64,000 bases of DNA from Pseudomonas sp. UBA6562 (GCF_002434265.1 NZ_DJJS01000007.1:769652-833651); one strand, 5' to 3'. Positions 32,752 through 41,389 are shown, counted from the first letter of the stretch. Notes: generated from the sequence alone by a model not told the origin. Made by a program: numbers and translations.

Positions 32752-33339
32752 ATGACCAGCCTCAACACCCCCACATCCAGCCGCCGGCCCGTGCCGGTGG
32801 AGGCAGCGGCCTGCAGCCTGAGCGACCTCACCGAACTGCCCCGCTACGGTCTGCGCGGTAGCGACAGCGCAGGCTGCCTGCTAGCCCTCGGCTACAGCTT
32901 GCCCGAGCGCCCCAACCAAGCCGTGCGCCAGGCCGACGGCAGCTGGGTCGCACGCCTGTCGGCGACCGAATACTTGGTGCTGGGCAGTGACGAGGACCAG
33001 GGCGCACGTGTAGCAGCGCAGGAAGCCGAGTGGGTCCAGGACGAGCGGCGCAGTTACTTGCTGCCGCGTCAGGACAGCCATGCCTGGCTACAGTTGTCCG
33101 GTGTTCGGTGCAGCGCCGTGATGGCCAAGCTCTGCGGCGTCGACCTGCGTGCCGAAGCGTTCGCGGTCGGTGCGGTGGCGCAGACCTCGGCGGCGCGGAT
33201 CAATGTGATCGTGGTCAATGTCGGGGACGAACGAGGAGCTGCGCTGGCACTGCTCTTCGATCGCGCGTCGCTGAGCTACTTCACAGACGCCGTGCTCGAT
33301 GCGATGGCGGAGTTCGTGGCGGGTGCGCCTGCCGGTTGA
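32752..33339 (+). CDS. mgdD: N-methylglutamate dehydrogenase subunit D (sarcosine-oxidase gamma homologue)
   Basis: A 195-aa protein with the folate-binding-like gamma-subunit fold (LSDLTELPRYGLRGSDSAG; WVARLSATEYLVLG; HAWLQLSGVRCSAVMAKLCG; INVIVVNVG). It completes the tetramer and ends the rightward operon. It starts 4 bp after mgdC. The sequence is divergent, as is usual for this subunit. Confidence 0.83.
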   Translation: MTSLNTPTSSRRPVPVEAAACSLSDLTELPRYGLRGSDSAGCLLALGYSLPERPNQAVRQADGSWVARLSATEYLVLGSDEDQGARVAAQEAEWVQDERRSYLLPRQDSHAWLQLSGVRCSAVMAKLCGVDLRAEAFAVGAVAQTSAARINVIVVNVGDERGAALALLFDRASLSYFTDAVLDAMAEFVAGAPAG

Positions 33340-33390
33340 AGGCAGGCGTTCGACATCCCTTTGGCTGCGCCTTGGCTCAGCCGCAGGGCG

Positions 33391-33912
33391 TTAGTCGAAG
33401 TGCCATTCGCTCGCCGGCAGCACGCGGCAGAACGGGCCAGCCAGCGTCGCGTTGTGGTGAGCGACGATGGTTTCGGCGCTGAGCAAGGGCGTGTCGCTGC
33501 AGGTATGGCCGTCGGCGATCAGCACTGCGTCGAAGCCCAGGCCGCGGGCGGCGCGGCAGGTGCTGTCGACGCAGTACTGGGTTTTCATGCCGGTGACCAC
33601 GATCCCATCGATGCCACGTGACTGCAGGCTGGCTGCCAGGTCGGTGTGCTCGAAGGCGCTGGGGCGGCGCTTCTCGAAAACGATTTCATCGCCACGCAGT
33701 TGCAGTTCCGGGGCGATTTTGGTCAGTGGGCTGTCGGGTGCGATAGGCGAGCCGGCGGGGCCGACATGGCGCGCCAGGAAAATCGGCGCGCCGGCTTCGC
33801 GGGCCTGGTGCATGAGCATGTTGAGGGTGCCGAACAAGGCGGCACTGCGCCAAGGCGTTTCCGGTCCGTGGATGAGACCGACTTGAATGTCGAGGATCAA
33901 CAGGGCGTGCAT
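33391..33912 (-). CDS. Isochorismatase-family cysteine hydrolase
   Basis: A 173-aa hydrolase with a complete triad: Asp8 (LLILDIQVG), Lys81 (VFEKRRPSAF) and Cys114 (GMKTQYCVDSTCRAA), and the cis-peptide region preceding it. Such enzymes split amide or enol-ether bonds in small molecules (nicotinamide, pyrazinamide, isochorismate, carbamoyl compounds). It converges on mgdD. Substrate unknown. Unlike the related gene at 6538-7038 it has its nucleophile. Confidence 0.85.
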   Translation of the reverse strand: MHALLILDIQVGLIHGPETPWRSAALFGTLNMLMHQAREAGAPIFLARHVGPAGSPIAPDSPLTKIAPELQLRGDEIVFEKRRPSAFEHTDLAASLQSRGIDGIVVTGMKTQYCVDSTCRAARGLGFDAVLIADGHTCSDTPLLSAETIVAHHNATLAGPFCRVLPASEWHFD

Positions 33913-34078
33913 CGAGGGCTATTCCTTGCAGTCGATTGGGCGTAGGGAAATTACGGTGCGCTGGCCTAGTCGGCTTTGCCGCCCAGTGAAGCTGGCCAGG
34001 CGCTGGTGAGTGGCAATCGGCAGCCGATTGCCCAACACTTCACAGGCGCCAGACTTTAACTGACAATGCCCATCCTGT

Positions 34079-34153
34079 TCCGGGGTAATTCAGCGGCAGA
34101 ATACTCGGCTGTTAACCGAATCGGCGCTGGTTCGAATCCAGCCCCCGGACCCA
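34079..34153 (+). tRNA. Atypical tRNA-Asn(GUU)-like gene
   Basis: A 75-nt cloverleaf can be folded: acceptor TCCGGGG/CCCCGGA, D stem ATTC/GAAT with loop AGCGGCA, anticodon arm with loop CTGTTAA (anticodon GTT), T stem GCTGG/CCAGC with loop TTCGAAT, and an encoded CCA. Odd points: the discriminator base is C where tRNA-Asn uses G, the 27-43 pair is a C-A mismatch, and pair 10-25 is A-U. It stands alone and ends 13 bp before the 771-aa gene. It may be a specialised or regulatory tRNA rather than a translational one. Confidence 0.8.
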
Positions 34154-34166
34154 CTCCCTTCATGCG

Positions 34167-36482
34167 ATGAGCCCCATGCGCAAACGCGATTCCGACTCTG
34201 CCCAGGCACCTGGCATCGGCGCGGGCTATGCAGCCTTCCAGCTTTCGAAAGCGCTACTCGCCTTGAGTGACAGCCTTCCTCCAGAGGCACGCACGCGTGC
34301 GGCCAAACGGGTCGAACGCTGGCAGCAAGTGGTCGCCCACGCGCTTGGGGGCAGCGCGCAGTACGGCTCGCGCACACCCTTGCCCGACGTACCCGCCTGG
34401 GTCACGCTCGAGGTCAGCACCGGCGGCTTTGCGACCGGGCAACTGTTGGCAGGCGGGGACCTGACCGAATATGAGCGCCATTTGGCGGCAGCGCTTCCGA
34501 GCATTCGCAGCGGTGCCGAGCGGCTCGACATCAACGCTTGGCACCTCACTGACGAAGGTCTGGCGGCCCTGCGCCAGCAGTTGGTCGACGGCAACTACCG
34601 GGTCGATGTGCCGGAAGCCGCTGCGCTACCGACCGTGGCCTGGTTGCTGGGTGAACAACGTGTGGACGAAGCGCGATCGCTGATCGAGACCCTCGCGCCG
34701 TTTTTCGACCGTTTGCGCTTCTTCCCGCTACCCGGCCAGGGTCTGCCCGTGTTGGCGGCACAGGTGCAGGTGTCCACCGCCGGCAAGGTCCGGCAGCATT
34801 TGGCCAGGCTGCCAGCCCAGCCCCGTCTGGCCGTGCAGAAGCGGGTCATCGAGCAGCGCCTGCCGCTGTACGATGCGGCCATCAGCCATTTCCTCCTGAC
34901 CTATGCCGACGACTGGCCGTGCCAGCACTACCCGCCGGCCTGGCCGGAACAGGCCGCGCAACTGGGCATCCGCTTCGACACGATGTGCCGCGCAGGCACT
35001 CCGGCAAAGGGCCGTGTCGTGGAGCTGTACGCCCGGCTCGGACAATGTGCCCAGGCGCCGCAAACGCTGACGCGCAACCAGCTCGCACGGGTACGCCAGA
35101 TCATCGCCGACTTCGTCCGCAAGCATGGGCGGCCCGGTTCGGCGACCCATCTCGCGCAACGGGCACGGCAACAAGCGCAAATCGCTGCGCCGGGTTATCA
35201 CCGGGTCGCCGCCGCCGTGGCGGAGCGCATGACGCCGTATCCGTCCGAAGCCGGCATCCGCGATTTCGCCCCCCTGCTACACCCCATTACGCCGGCAGAA
35301 TCGCAGGTGTTCGAGATTGCTGCGGGCGTCCTGTTGCCTGAGGCGGTACGCCGTCGCCTGGAACGTTGCCGCAGGGGCACGATCGCCGAACTGGTCGACT
35401 ATGGGCTGATCACCTCGGGCGAAACCGTCGCCAAGGTGCTGCCGGCCATGACCGCCGAAATCCACGGCGCAGGCTTCCAGGACCCTGCACTGCGCAAGCT
35501 GTATGCCGCAACCTACCAGGCGTTCCGTCGCCGCCGCTCGCTGCTGTTGCTCGACCTGCAACACCAGGTCGCCTTGAACGAACTACCGTGGGTGGCAGTG
35601 CTCAAGGCCGACGCCCAACCGCAGGCGGTGACCGCAGACATCGCCCGCCAAGCGCTGGTCGAAGCCTCGGCCACGACGCTCGGCGCCTTCCCGCAGGCGC
35701 TCGTGCCCAACAAGTTGCTGCAGGAGTTCGACGCTCTGGCCAAGGCGGCGGGCCTGTCGCTGCCTTTCGTCAATGAAGTCGCCACCGACATCTTCATGGG
35801 CGCGTTTTCCAACACCTTCATCGAAGCCGCCAGACGTGCCGCCGGGCCGTTGACCGGGACCTTGTACGCCCGCTACTTCGATATCGATACGCAAGCCCTG
35901 GCAGCGCTGCCCGATAGACCGAAAGCCAAGGCCAACGCCGGATGGCGGCGAACGCCAGACGACTGCGACGCCCTGGCGAAACTCTGCGTCCGCCGCGCGG
36001 GCGCCGAACAGGCGCCGCGCAACCCGGCTACCAACGGCACGATCGTCGAGCAGCAGCAGATTCTGACGACGCAGAACCTGGTGCCGTTGCTCTGCGAGCT
36101 CGATGTGCAGACGTTGTTGCGGCCGAAACTAGGACCAATGGCCCTCGCCTGTTTCGAGTGGATCTGTCTACGCCAGCAAATACCGCTGGCGCATCACCCT
36201 GCGCGGCTAGCGATGCTGAAGAACACGGCGTATGCATGGCGACAGATGCTGTTCTATCTGTCGCTGCTCGATGAGCCTGCAAGCGGCTCGGCCATTGCAG
36301 ACATCGAGCGCCACTTTGCAGCACAACCGGCGCTTTTCCGCGAGCGTTTCCTGCCAGTGATGATGGGGTTACGCGTGGCCGCAGCCGGGCGCCGACTGCC
36401 GCAAGGCGAAGTCACGACCGAGGGGGCGCGAGTGTTTCTGGGGTGGTCGAGCCAGCGCCATTGGTTGATGCCCCGGCCGTGA
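34167..36482 (+). CDS. Large protein of unknown function directly behind the atypical tRNA (771 aa)
   Basis: I do not recognise a named domain. The protein is soluble, mostly alpha-helical, Ala/Arg/Leu-rich, with no signal or membrane segment. Well-ordered segments include LPPEARTRAAKRVERWQQV, LPDVPAWVTLEVSTGGFATG, a hydrophobic EVATDIFMGAFSNTFIEAAR block near 540, and a C-terminal region IVEQQQILTTQNLVPLLCEL followed by LKNTAYAWRQMLFYLSLLDE. The last two look like strongly conserved family signatures and remind me of uncharacterised proteins in actinobacteria. ATG 34167 (or 34176) has no Shine-Dalgarno; only 13 nt separate it from the tRNA-like gene, so processing of the tRNA would leave an almost leaderless mRNA. 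Confidence 0.8.
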   Translation: MSPMRKRDSDSAQAPGIGAGYAAFQLSKALLALSDSLPPEARTRAAKRVERWQQVVAHALGGSAQYGSRTPLPDVPAWVTLEVSTGGFATGQLLAGGDLTEYERHLAAALPSIRSGAERLDINAWHLTDEGLAALRQQLVDGNYRVDVPEAAALPTVAWLLGEQRVDEARSLIETLAPFFDRLRFFPLPGQGLPVLAAQVQVSTAGKVRQHLARLPAQPRLAVQKRVIEQRLPLYDAAISHFLLTYADDWPCQHYPPAWPEQAAQLGIRFDTMCRAGTPAKGRVVELYARLGQCAQAPQTLTRNQLARVRQIIADFVRKHGRPGSATHLAQRARQQAQIAAPGYHRVAAAVAERMTPYPSEAGIRDFAPLLHPITPAESQVFEIAAGVLLPEAVRRRLERCRRGTIAELVDYGLITSGETVAKVLPAMTAEIHGAGFQDPALRKLYAATYQAFRRRRSLLLLDLQHQVALNELPWVAVLKADAQPQAVTADIARQALVEASATTLGAFPQALVPNKLLQEFDALAKAAGLSLPFVNEVATDIFMGAFSNTFIEAARRAAGPLTGTLYARYFDIDTQALAALPDRPKAKANAGWRRTPDDCDALAKLCVRRAGAEQAPRNPATNGTIVEQQQILTTQNLVPLLCELDVQTLLRPKLGPMALACFEWICLRQQIPLAHHPARLAMLKNTAYAWRQMLFYLSLLDEPASGSAIADIERHFAAQPALFRERFLPVMMGLRVAAAGRRLPQGEVTTEGARVFLGWSSQRHWLMPRP

Positions 36483-36522
36483 CCGCGGTCGTCACCGTGC
36501 CTTGCCGAGCGCAGACACGCTG

Positions 36523-36972
36523 CTAACGCCGGTCGTCATCCATAGGGGTATAGACCCTACGGTCCTCACTGAGTCGATACAGCATCGAGCGCCTCATCCG
36601 GGGTCGCAATGCGTGCAACAGCGCGATTTCCACGGCCCAGCCACCCAGGAGAAACACCGTACGGCCAGACTTGCCCCACGGCAACTCGAACGAAACCGCT
36701 GCAATTGCAAACATGATGCTGAGCACGAACGCCATGGTGGTCATGGCATTGACGAACCAGTTGAACATTTTCCATCGTGCGGGTAATCCCTCCAGTGGGC
36801 CCACTGCCAACAGTGCAATGCCCAGCGGCATCGACACCATGGCCCATAGGAGGGACATGCCGCCGTGATGCAGGCAGGCGATCCACAGCGCAAATCCGAC
36901 CCAGGCCACTGTCCGGGACGGATTGTCGGTCAGGGTTCTGCGCAGTTTTTCGATCAGTCGGCCTGATGCCAT
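36523..36972 (-). CDS. Inner-membrane protein of unknown function (149 aa)
   Basis: ATG 36972 with AAGGAG upstream. About four hydrophobic segments (VAWVGFALWIACLHHGG; LLWAMVSMPLGIALLAVGP; AMTTMAFVLSIMFAIAAVSF; VFLLGGWAVEIALLHAL), then a basic cytosolic tail. No transporter signature. It converges on the 771-aa gene with a 40-bp gap. Confidence 0.7.
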   Translation of the reverse strand: MASGRLIEKLRRTLTDNPSRTVAWVGFALWIACLHHGGMSLLWAMVSMPLGIALLAVGPLEGLPARWKMFNWFVNAMTTMAFVLSIMFAIAAVSFELPWGKSGRTVFLLGGWAVEIALLHALRPRMRRSMLYRLSEDRRVYTPMDDDRR

Positions 36973-37038
36973 GGCGGTCGCTCCTTTATAGCGAGCGCAG
37001 AGCCTAACATTGGGCACGGCAAGCAATGTCACTTCGCC

Positions 37039-38952
37039 TCAAACCTTGAACCGCCCCGCCATCTCCTGCAGTTGCACCCCGATCCGCGCCAGTTCCGCGC
37101 TGGAACTCGCCGTCTCCTCACTGGCCGCCGCCGTTTGATCGGAAATGTCGCGCACCTGGGTGACGCCACGGCTGATCTGCTCGCCCGCCGCGCTCTGCTG
37201 CTCGGCCGCGCAAGCGATCTGCTCGTTCATGGCCTCGATGTCCTTGATCGAACCGGCGATGCGCTTGAGCATCTGTCCGACCTCCTGGGACAGGCCGACA
37301 CTGTCGTCGGTCAGTTGCACGTTCTGCTCGAGTACATTGCCCATATGGTCGGTGCTCTGGTTGAGCGCGGCGATCAGTTGGGTGATCTCATCGGTAGAGC
37401 TGCGCGTGCGCTGCGCCAGCCCGCGCACTTCATCGGCCACCACGGCGAAACCGCGTCCCGCCTCGCCTGCGCGTGCCGCTTCGATGGCCGCATTGAGGGC
37501 CAGCAGGTTGGTCTGTTCCGACACCGACTTGATGACGTCGAGCACCCCACCGATGCTGTCGGCGTGGCTGCGCAAGGTCTGCATCACGGTTTGCGCCGCC
37601 GACATTTCCTCGGCCAGCCGCTCGATCTGCGCGACGGCCTTGTCCACCGCCTGATCGCCCTGACTCGCCTGCTGACTGGCTTGCAGCGCGGAGGCGGCGG
37701 CCTGACCGGCGTTGCGCGCCACTTCATGGGTGGTGGCGGTCATTTGCTGCATGGCCGTGGCGATCTGCTCGGTTTCGCTCTTCTGCGCCTGCACGCCCGC
37801 GCTGGTCTGCTCGGTCACGGCCGAGAGCTGCTCGGCGGCGCTGGCGACCTGCACCACGCCGTCGCGCAGCTCGCTGACCAGGCCGTGCAGGTTGAGGGTC
37901 ATGCGCTGCATGCTCGACTGCAAAGCGCCGAGCTCGTCGGTGCGAGTAACGGTCTGGCGGTGGGTGAAGTCGCCACGGGCGACGGTTTCGGCGATTTCTA
38001 CGGTTTCCTTCAAAGGCGTCACGATCGAACGGGTGATCAGCCACGCGGCCGCGCCGCCTAGAACGATGGCGACGGCCAGCCAGAGCAGCAAGGTGCGCTG
38101 TGCGTCGCGCACATCGGCCTGCTGGAACTCGACCTGGATGGCGGTGAGCTTGTCGGTCAGTGCCAGCAGTTCGGCGATGGTCTTGCTGATGCCCGACTGA
38201 CCGGCATCGACCCGACCCTGGGCTTGCACGGTCTGCTGGATGCGCTGCTGGTAGGCGGTCACTTCCTCGATCATCGTCTGCACATAGGACTGCGGCAGCG
38301 AGCTACTGGCGAGTTCACGGGTCTGGCTGAGCATTTCGGTCACCGCCTCGATGGCCGCCGCTTCCAGCGCCGGGCTGGGCGTGGCGGCATAGGTGCGGAA
38401 ACTGATGCGCATCCGCTGCAGGGTCAGTGCCAGGCTCCCCAACGACTGGCGGTCGTCATAGAGCCCGCCGTCGGCGTTGCCCACATCCCACAGCCGCTGC
38501 AGCGCCTCGTTCATGGTTTCCGCCGACGCGGTGGCATTGTTGCGTGCCTCCTCGCGTTCACGGGTAGCGGCCACCGACTGGTCGTAAAAGCCGCGATAGT
38601 TCTTCAGCAGCCCGCCCGCCTGGCCGATCAGCGCCTGACTCTGCGCCGTACGGAAGCGCGGGGCCATGCTTTGCACTTGTGCGTTGGTCGCCTCCAGGGC
38701 GGCAAGCCACTTGGTCGCCTGCTCGTCGGAGGCATTGACGAAATACACCAGCCGCTCGATGCGCATGTCCCGGGCCAGGGTGCTCAACTTGGCGACCTCC
38801 TGCATGCGCGTATTGCGCTCGGCCAGGATCTGGCCGGTCTGCCAACCGGTATAGGCGACCAGCACGATCAGCGCGACCAGCAGGGAGAAGCCGAGTGCGA
38901 GCTTGATGCGCACGCTGAGATTGTTGAAGGCGTCGAGGCGGGATGATGGCAT
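37039..38952 (-). CDS. Methyl-accepting chemotaxis protein with an HBM-type ligand-binding domain
   Basis: A 637-aa receptor: TM1 at about 12-35, a large all-helical periplasmic domain (about 36-290) of the helical bimodular size and pattern, TM2 at about 290-312 (LLLWLAVAIVLGGAAAWLI), a HAMP domain (SIVTPLKETVEIAETVARGDF), then a full signalling hairpin with tip EQTNLLALNAAIEAARAGEAG. HBM receptors in Pseudomonas sense organic acids or polyamines; the ligand here is unknown. ATG 38952 is chosen; ATG at 38988 and 39012 are in-frame alternatives (an AAGGA sits 13 nt before 39012). No NWETF-like pentapeptide at the C-terminus. Confidence 0.88.
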   Translation of the reverse strand: MPSSRLDAFNNLSVRIKLALGFSLLVALIVLVAYTGWQTGQILAERNTRMQEVAKLSTLARDMRIERLVYFVNASDEQATKWLAALEATNAQVQSMAPRFRTAQSQALIGQAGGLLKNYRGFYDQSVAATREREEARNNATASAETMNEALQRLWDVGNADGGLYDDRQSLGSLALTLQRMRISFRTYAATPSPALEAAAIEAVTEMLSQTRELASSSLPQSYVQTMIEEVTAYQQRIQQTVQAQGRVDAGQSGISKTIAELLALTDKLTAIQVEFQQADVRDAQRTLLLWLAVAIVLGGAAAWLITRSIVTPLKETVEIAETVARGDFTHRQTVTRTDELGALQSSMQRMTLNLHGLVSELRDGVVQVASAAEQLSAVTEQTSAGVQAQKSETEQIATAMQQMTATTHEVARNAGQAAASALQASQQASQGDQAVDKAVAQIERLAEEMSAAQTVMQTLRSHADSIGGVLDVIKSVSEQTNLLALNAAIEAARAGEAGRGFAVVADEVRGLAQRTRSSTDEITQLIAALNQSTDHMGNVLEQNVQLTDDSVGLSQEVGQMLKRIAGSIKDIEAMNEQIACAAEQQSAAGEQISRGVTQVRDISDQTAAASEETASSSAELARIGVQLQEMAGRFKV

Positions 38953-39067
38953 CGGAGAAGACTCGAGAGAGTGAGGAAGCGCCGGCATGGGGTCTATGGC
39001 ATACAGAAGCATCGGCTCGAAACGTCTTTCCTTGATGGCGGAATGCGAAATTGAAGGCGGTCAGGCA

Positions 39068-39427
39068 CTACTGCGCGTCACCGGCCTGGCCGCGGACTGC
39101 CTGAAGCCGCATTACTTCATAAGCGAGCGCGTCGCAGGCCGGTCGCGTCAACGTGCCCTGTTGCTGGATTTCGATGGCGGCTTGTTGGCGCTCCTTCTGC
39201 AATCTGGACGGGTCGTAGTCGAACTCGGCCATCCGCTCCTTGAGCATCCGGCTGCTCGCGGCGGCCAGATCGGCATCCATCATCCCCGCAGCCGCGCACT
39301 GCTCGCTGAGCGTCGAGGACAGGGCTATCGCCCGGTACTGGGCAGCCTGCATGACAGGTTTTTCGGGCTGGGCAGCGCAGCCCGACAATACGACGGCGGC
39401 GACGAGCGCGCAGATGGAGCGTTTCAT
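39068..39427 (-). CDS. Putative lipoprotein (119 aa)
   Basis: Signal peptide and lipobox (ALVAAVVLSGC, Cys17) then a helical, Gln/Ala-rich mature part (MLKERMAEFDYDPSRLQKER; ALAYEVMRLQAV) with two further Cys residues. Probably outer-membrane anchored in the periplasm. It follows the chemoreceptor gene's 5' end on the same strand. Function unknown. Confidence 0.72.
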   Translation of the reverse strand: MKRSICALVAAVVLSGCAAQPEKPVMQAAQYRAIALSSTLSEQCAAAGMMDADLAAASSRMLKERMAEFDYDPSRLQKERQQAAIEIQQQGTLTRPACDALAYEVMRLQAVRGQAGDAQ

Positions 39428-39778
39428 TGGATCACCTCGTGCGATGGAGAAAGGTCGTGGGGTGCGCAGCGGGTGCGGATGGCCTCAAGAGCCAGCCCGG
39501 CCGCCGTTTCGAGATGCCGGGCGAGCACCCGCGCTTCGTCATGATGGCGGCGAGGGTCGTCTTTCACCAACCCCTACACCGTTTTAAACGTTTTGCAGCA
39601 CCTGAGCCTTGATGGGATTATGCGCCACGGGCCAGGTTTGCCAGTCGACGGTGCAGACTATGCCTGACGCCCCGGCCGGTTGCGCAGTTGCTTGTACAAA
39701 GGTGCAAGCGACAGAGACAGCCGACCGCTCCCTGATGACGTGGCTCACTCCGCTACACCGTCAACGATCACTTCGTCC
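39428..39778. other. Intergenic region without a supported gene
   Basis: About 350 bp. Frames crossing it on the plus strand (for example from 39609) run antisense into the AhpD-like gene and have no ribosome-binding site. I see no RNA gene or strong hairpin. Confidence 0.5.
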
Positions 39779-40210
39779 TCAAAGCTTCATACCCACCGCT
39801 AACCGATTAAAGGCATTCATCAACGCCGCTGCAAAAGTCAGGTCGGAAATCTCGGCGTCGGAGAAGTATGCTTTCAAAGGCTCGTATAACTCGTCTGGCG
39901 CCCCCTTCTCGCTGACGTACGTGAGCGCCTCGACCCATGCCAGGGCGGCCCGCTCGCGCTCATTGAACAGTTCGCTGATCCGCCAGCCTGCAAGGCAATC
40001 CAGCTTCTCTTGCGGCACTTCACATTCGCGCAGGGTCTGCGAATGCTTGCCCAGGCAAAAAGCGCAGCCGTTGATCTGTGAGATACGCAAATACACCAGT
40101 TCGAGCAGCGGCAAGCCTAGCGGGCTCGTGGCCAGCGCCGTATTGGTGGCGAGCAGGCCTTGATAGGCCGCAGGAGAAAGGGAAGCAAACGGCAGTCTGA
40201 GTTGACTCAT
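39779..40210 (-). CDS. AhpD-like carboxymuconolactone-decarboxylase family protein
   Basis: A 143-aa all-alpha protein with the redox-active CxxC as NGCAFCLGKHSQTLRE (about 48-63), the AhpD core motif EExxxxCxxCxxxH in shortened form, and the downstream ERERAALAWVEALTY segment. Such proteins act as peroxidase-linked thiol disulfide enzymes or as decarboxylases. It is the third gene of a GNAT / FMN-reductase / AhpD run, 26 bp after the reductase gene. Confidence 0.85.
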   Translation of the reverse strand: MSQLRLPFASLSPAAYQGLLATNTALATSPLGLPLLELVYLRISQINGCAFCLGKHSQTLRECEVPQEKLDCLAGWRISELFNERERAALAWVEALTYVSEKGAPDELYEPLKAYFSDAEISDLTFAAALMNAFNRLAVGMKL

Positions 40211-40236
40211 GGTGAAAGTCCTCTATAGAAAAAATA

Positions 40237-40857
40237 TCAGATACAAACGAGGTTGTTGAACAGCGGTTCCAGTGACAGCACGCTCCGGGCATCCTCGACC
40301 GTTGCGCGGACAGCCTCTTCACCGAACACCAGCCCTTGGAGGTACGTGAACTGCAGTTCGAATAGACCGAGGGTGTTGAGCGCCTGGCACAGGTAGGGCG
40401 TTAGAAAGTCCGGTTGGCGTGCCCGCGCGCCCTGGTGAAAGCCGCCGGAACCCACCAATACGTACACAGGGCGGTCATTCAGCAGGCCGGTCTTACCCTG
40501 CGAATGCGAACTGAATGTCCGGTGAATACGCAGGACGTAGTCGATCCAGAGCTTGAGTGCGGCGGGCAGTGTGAAGTTGTGCAGGGGGGTGGCAATGAGT
40601 AGAAGATCGCTGCGTTCCAACTCGCCGATCAGCACTTCGGAAACCTCGAACGCCGGCGAGTCGAATGGCGTCGCAGTGGTCAGGGCATGGGCGTAGCTCA
40701 TATCGAGCGGTGGCAACGGATGCGCGCACAGGTCACGCTCAACCAGTTCAAGCCTTGGATACCGGTACCGCAAGGACGTCACTAGCTCCAGTGCCAACTG
40801 GTTCGCATGGGAATCCTGTCCATTGGGGCTGGCGTTGATCAACAGGACGTTGTTCAT
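40237..40857 (-). CDS. FMN-dependent NAD(P)H reductase, AzoR-like
   Basis: A 206-aa flavodoxin-like-fold protein: phosphate-binding loop INASPNGQDSHANQLAL, the ATPLHNFTLPAALKLWIDYV segment typical of AzoR, and VLVGSGGFHQGA. It would reduce quinones or azo compounds with NAD(P)H in the cytoplasm. Its ATG overlaps the GNAT gene's stop (40854-40857), showing translational coupling. Confidence 0.87.
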   Translation of the reverse strand: MNNVLLINASPNGQDSHANQLALELVTSLRYRYPRLELVERDLCAHPLPPLDMSYAHALTTATPFDSPAFEVSEVLIGELERSDLLLIATPLHNFTLPAALKLWIDYVLRIHRTFSSHSQGKTGLLNDRPVYVLVGSGGFHQGARARQPDFLTPYLCQALNTLGLFELQFTYLQGLVFGEEAVRATVEDARSVLSLEPLFNNLVCI

Positions 40858-41300
40858 ACCCGGCTTTCTGCTCGAAGGCCCTGGGTGAAATGCATGCCAC
40901 GGGCCAGCAGCCCCTGGCGAAAATAGAAGCGCTGGGCCAATGGCATATGCAATCCGGTATCCAGCACAAAGTGATCACACCCCTCTTGCACGGCTTCGTC
41001 GCGAACAGCGGTCAACAGCCGCGCCCCCAAACCGCTGCCCTGAAGGTCAGGAGCCACCACCAGGTCGTCGACGTACACGAAACGCCCGTAGAGCAGGTTT
41101 TCCAGTTTGCGATAACCAACCAGGCCGACGATGCGCTCACGGCCCCACACCGCCAGTAGACGGTAGCCCTGCTCGGTCTGCCGAACCAGCTGCGCCACGT
41201 AGCTGGCCGGGTCGGTGAGATGCGGCCGCAAGACGCGCATCAAGTCGAAACTGGCCTGAAAGGCCCCTTCGCTCTCGAGGTGTTGAAATGTGTAAGGCAT
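40854..41300 (-). CDS. GNAT-family N-acetyltransferase
   Basis: A 148-aa acetyltransferase. The acetyl-CoA binding motif A is visible as VAPDLQGSGLGARLLTAVRD, preceded by FVYVDDLVV and followed by HFVLDTGLHMPLAQRFY (motif B). First gene of the GNAT-reductase-AhpD operon. Divergent from the MocR regulator at 41388 with an 87-bp gap. Substrate unknown. Confidence 0.86.
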   Translation of the reverse strand: MPYTFQHLESEGAFQASFDLMRVLRPHLTDPASYVAQLVRQTEQGYRLLAVWGRERIVGLVGYRKLENLLYGRFVYVDDLVVAPDLQGSGLGARLLTAVRDEAVQEGCDHFVLDTGLHMPLAQRFYFRQGLLARGMHFTQGLRAESRV

Positions 41301-41322
41301 GCCCGTCGTCCGTTGGAGAGAG

Positions 41323-41389
41323 ATGGCCTACTTTAGAGTCGTAATGGCTTAAGCTACAGGTCCAAAAAATGCATAAATGACTAGGCCAT
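41323..41389. promoter_or_regulatory. Inverted repeat in the GNAT-mocR intergenic region
   Basis: ATGGCCTA (41323-41330) and its exact complement TAGGCCAT (41382-41389) flank the shared control region; the right half overlaps the mocR start codon. A related GGCTTAAGC lies between. It is a candidate MocR operator. Confidence 0.4.

Noticed and set aside
28286..33339. Naming the four oxidase subunits soxBDAG (sarcosine oxidase)
   Set aside because: Sequence similarity allows it, but no glyA or sarcosine genes are nearby, the delta subunit lacks the zinc ligands, and gmaS/mgsABC lie across the shared regulator.
34000..34078. A sigma-54 promoter upstream of the odd tRNA (as in RtcR-controlled RNA-repair operons)
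   Set aside because: GGCA...TTGC strings occur near 34011-34033 but the spacing between the GG and GC elements does not fit.
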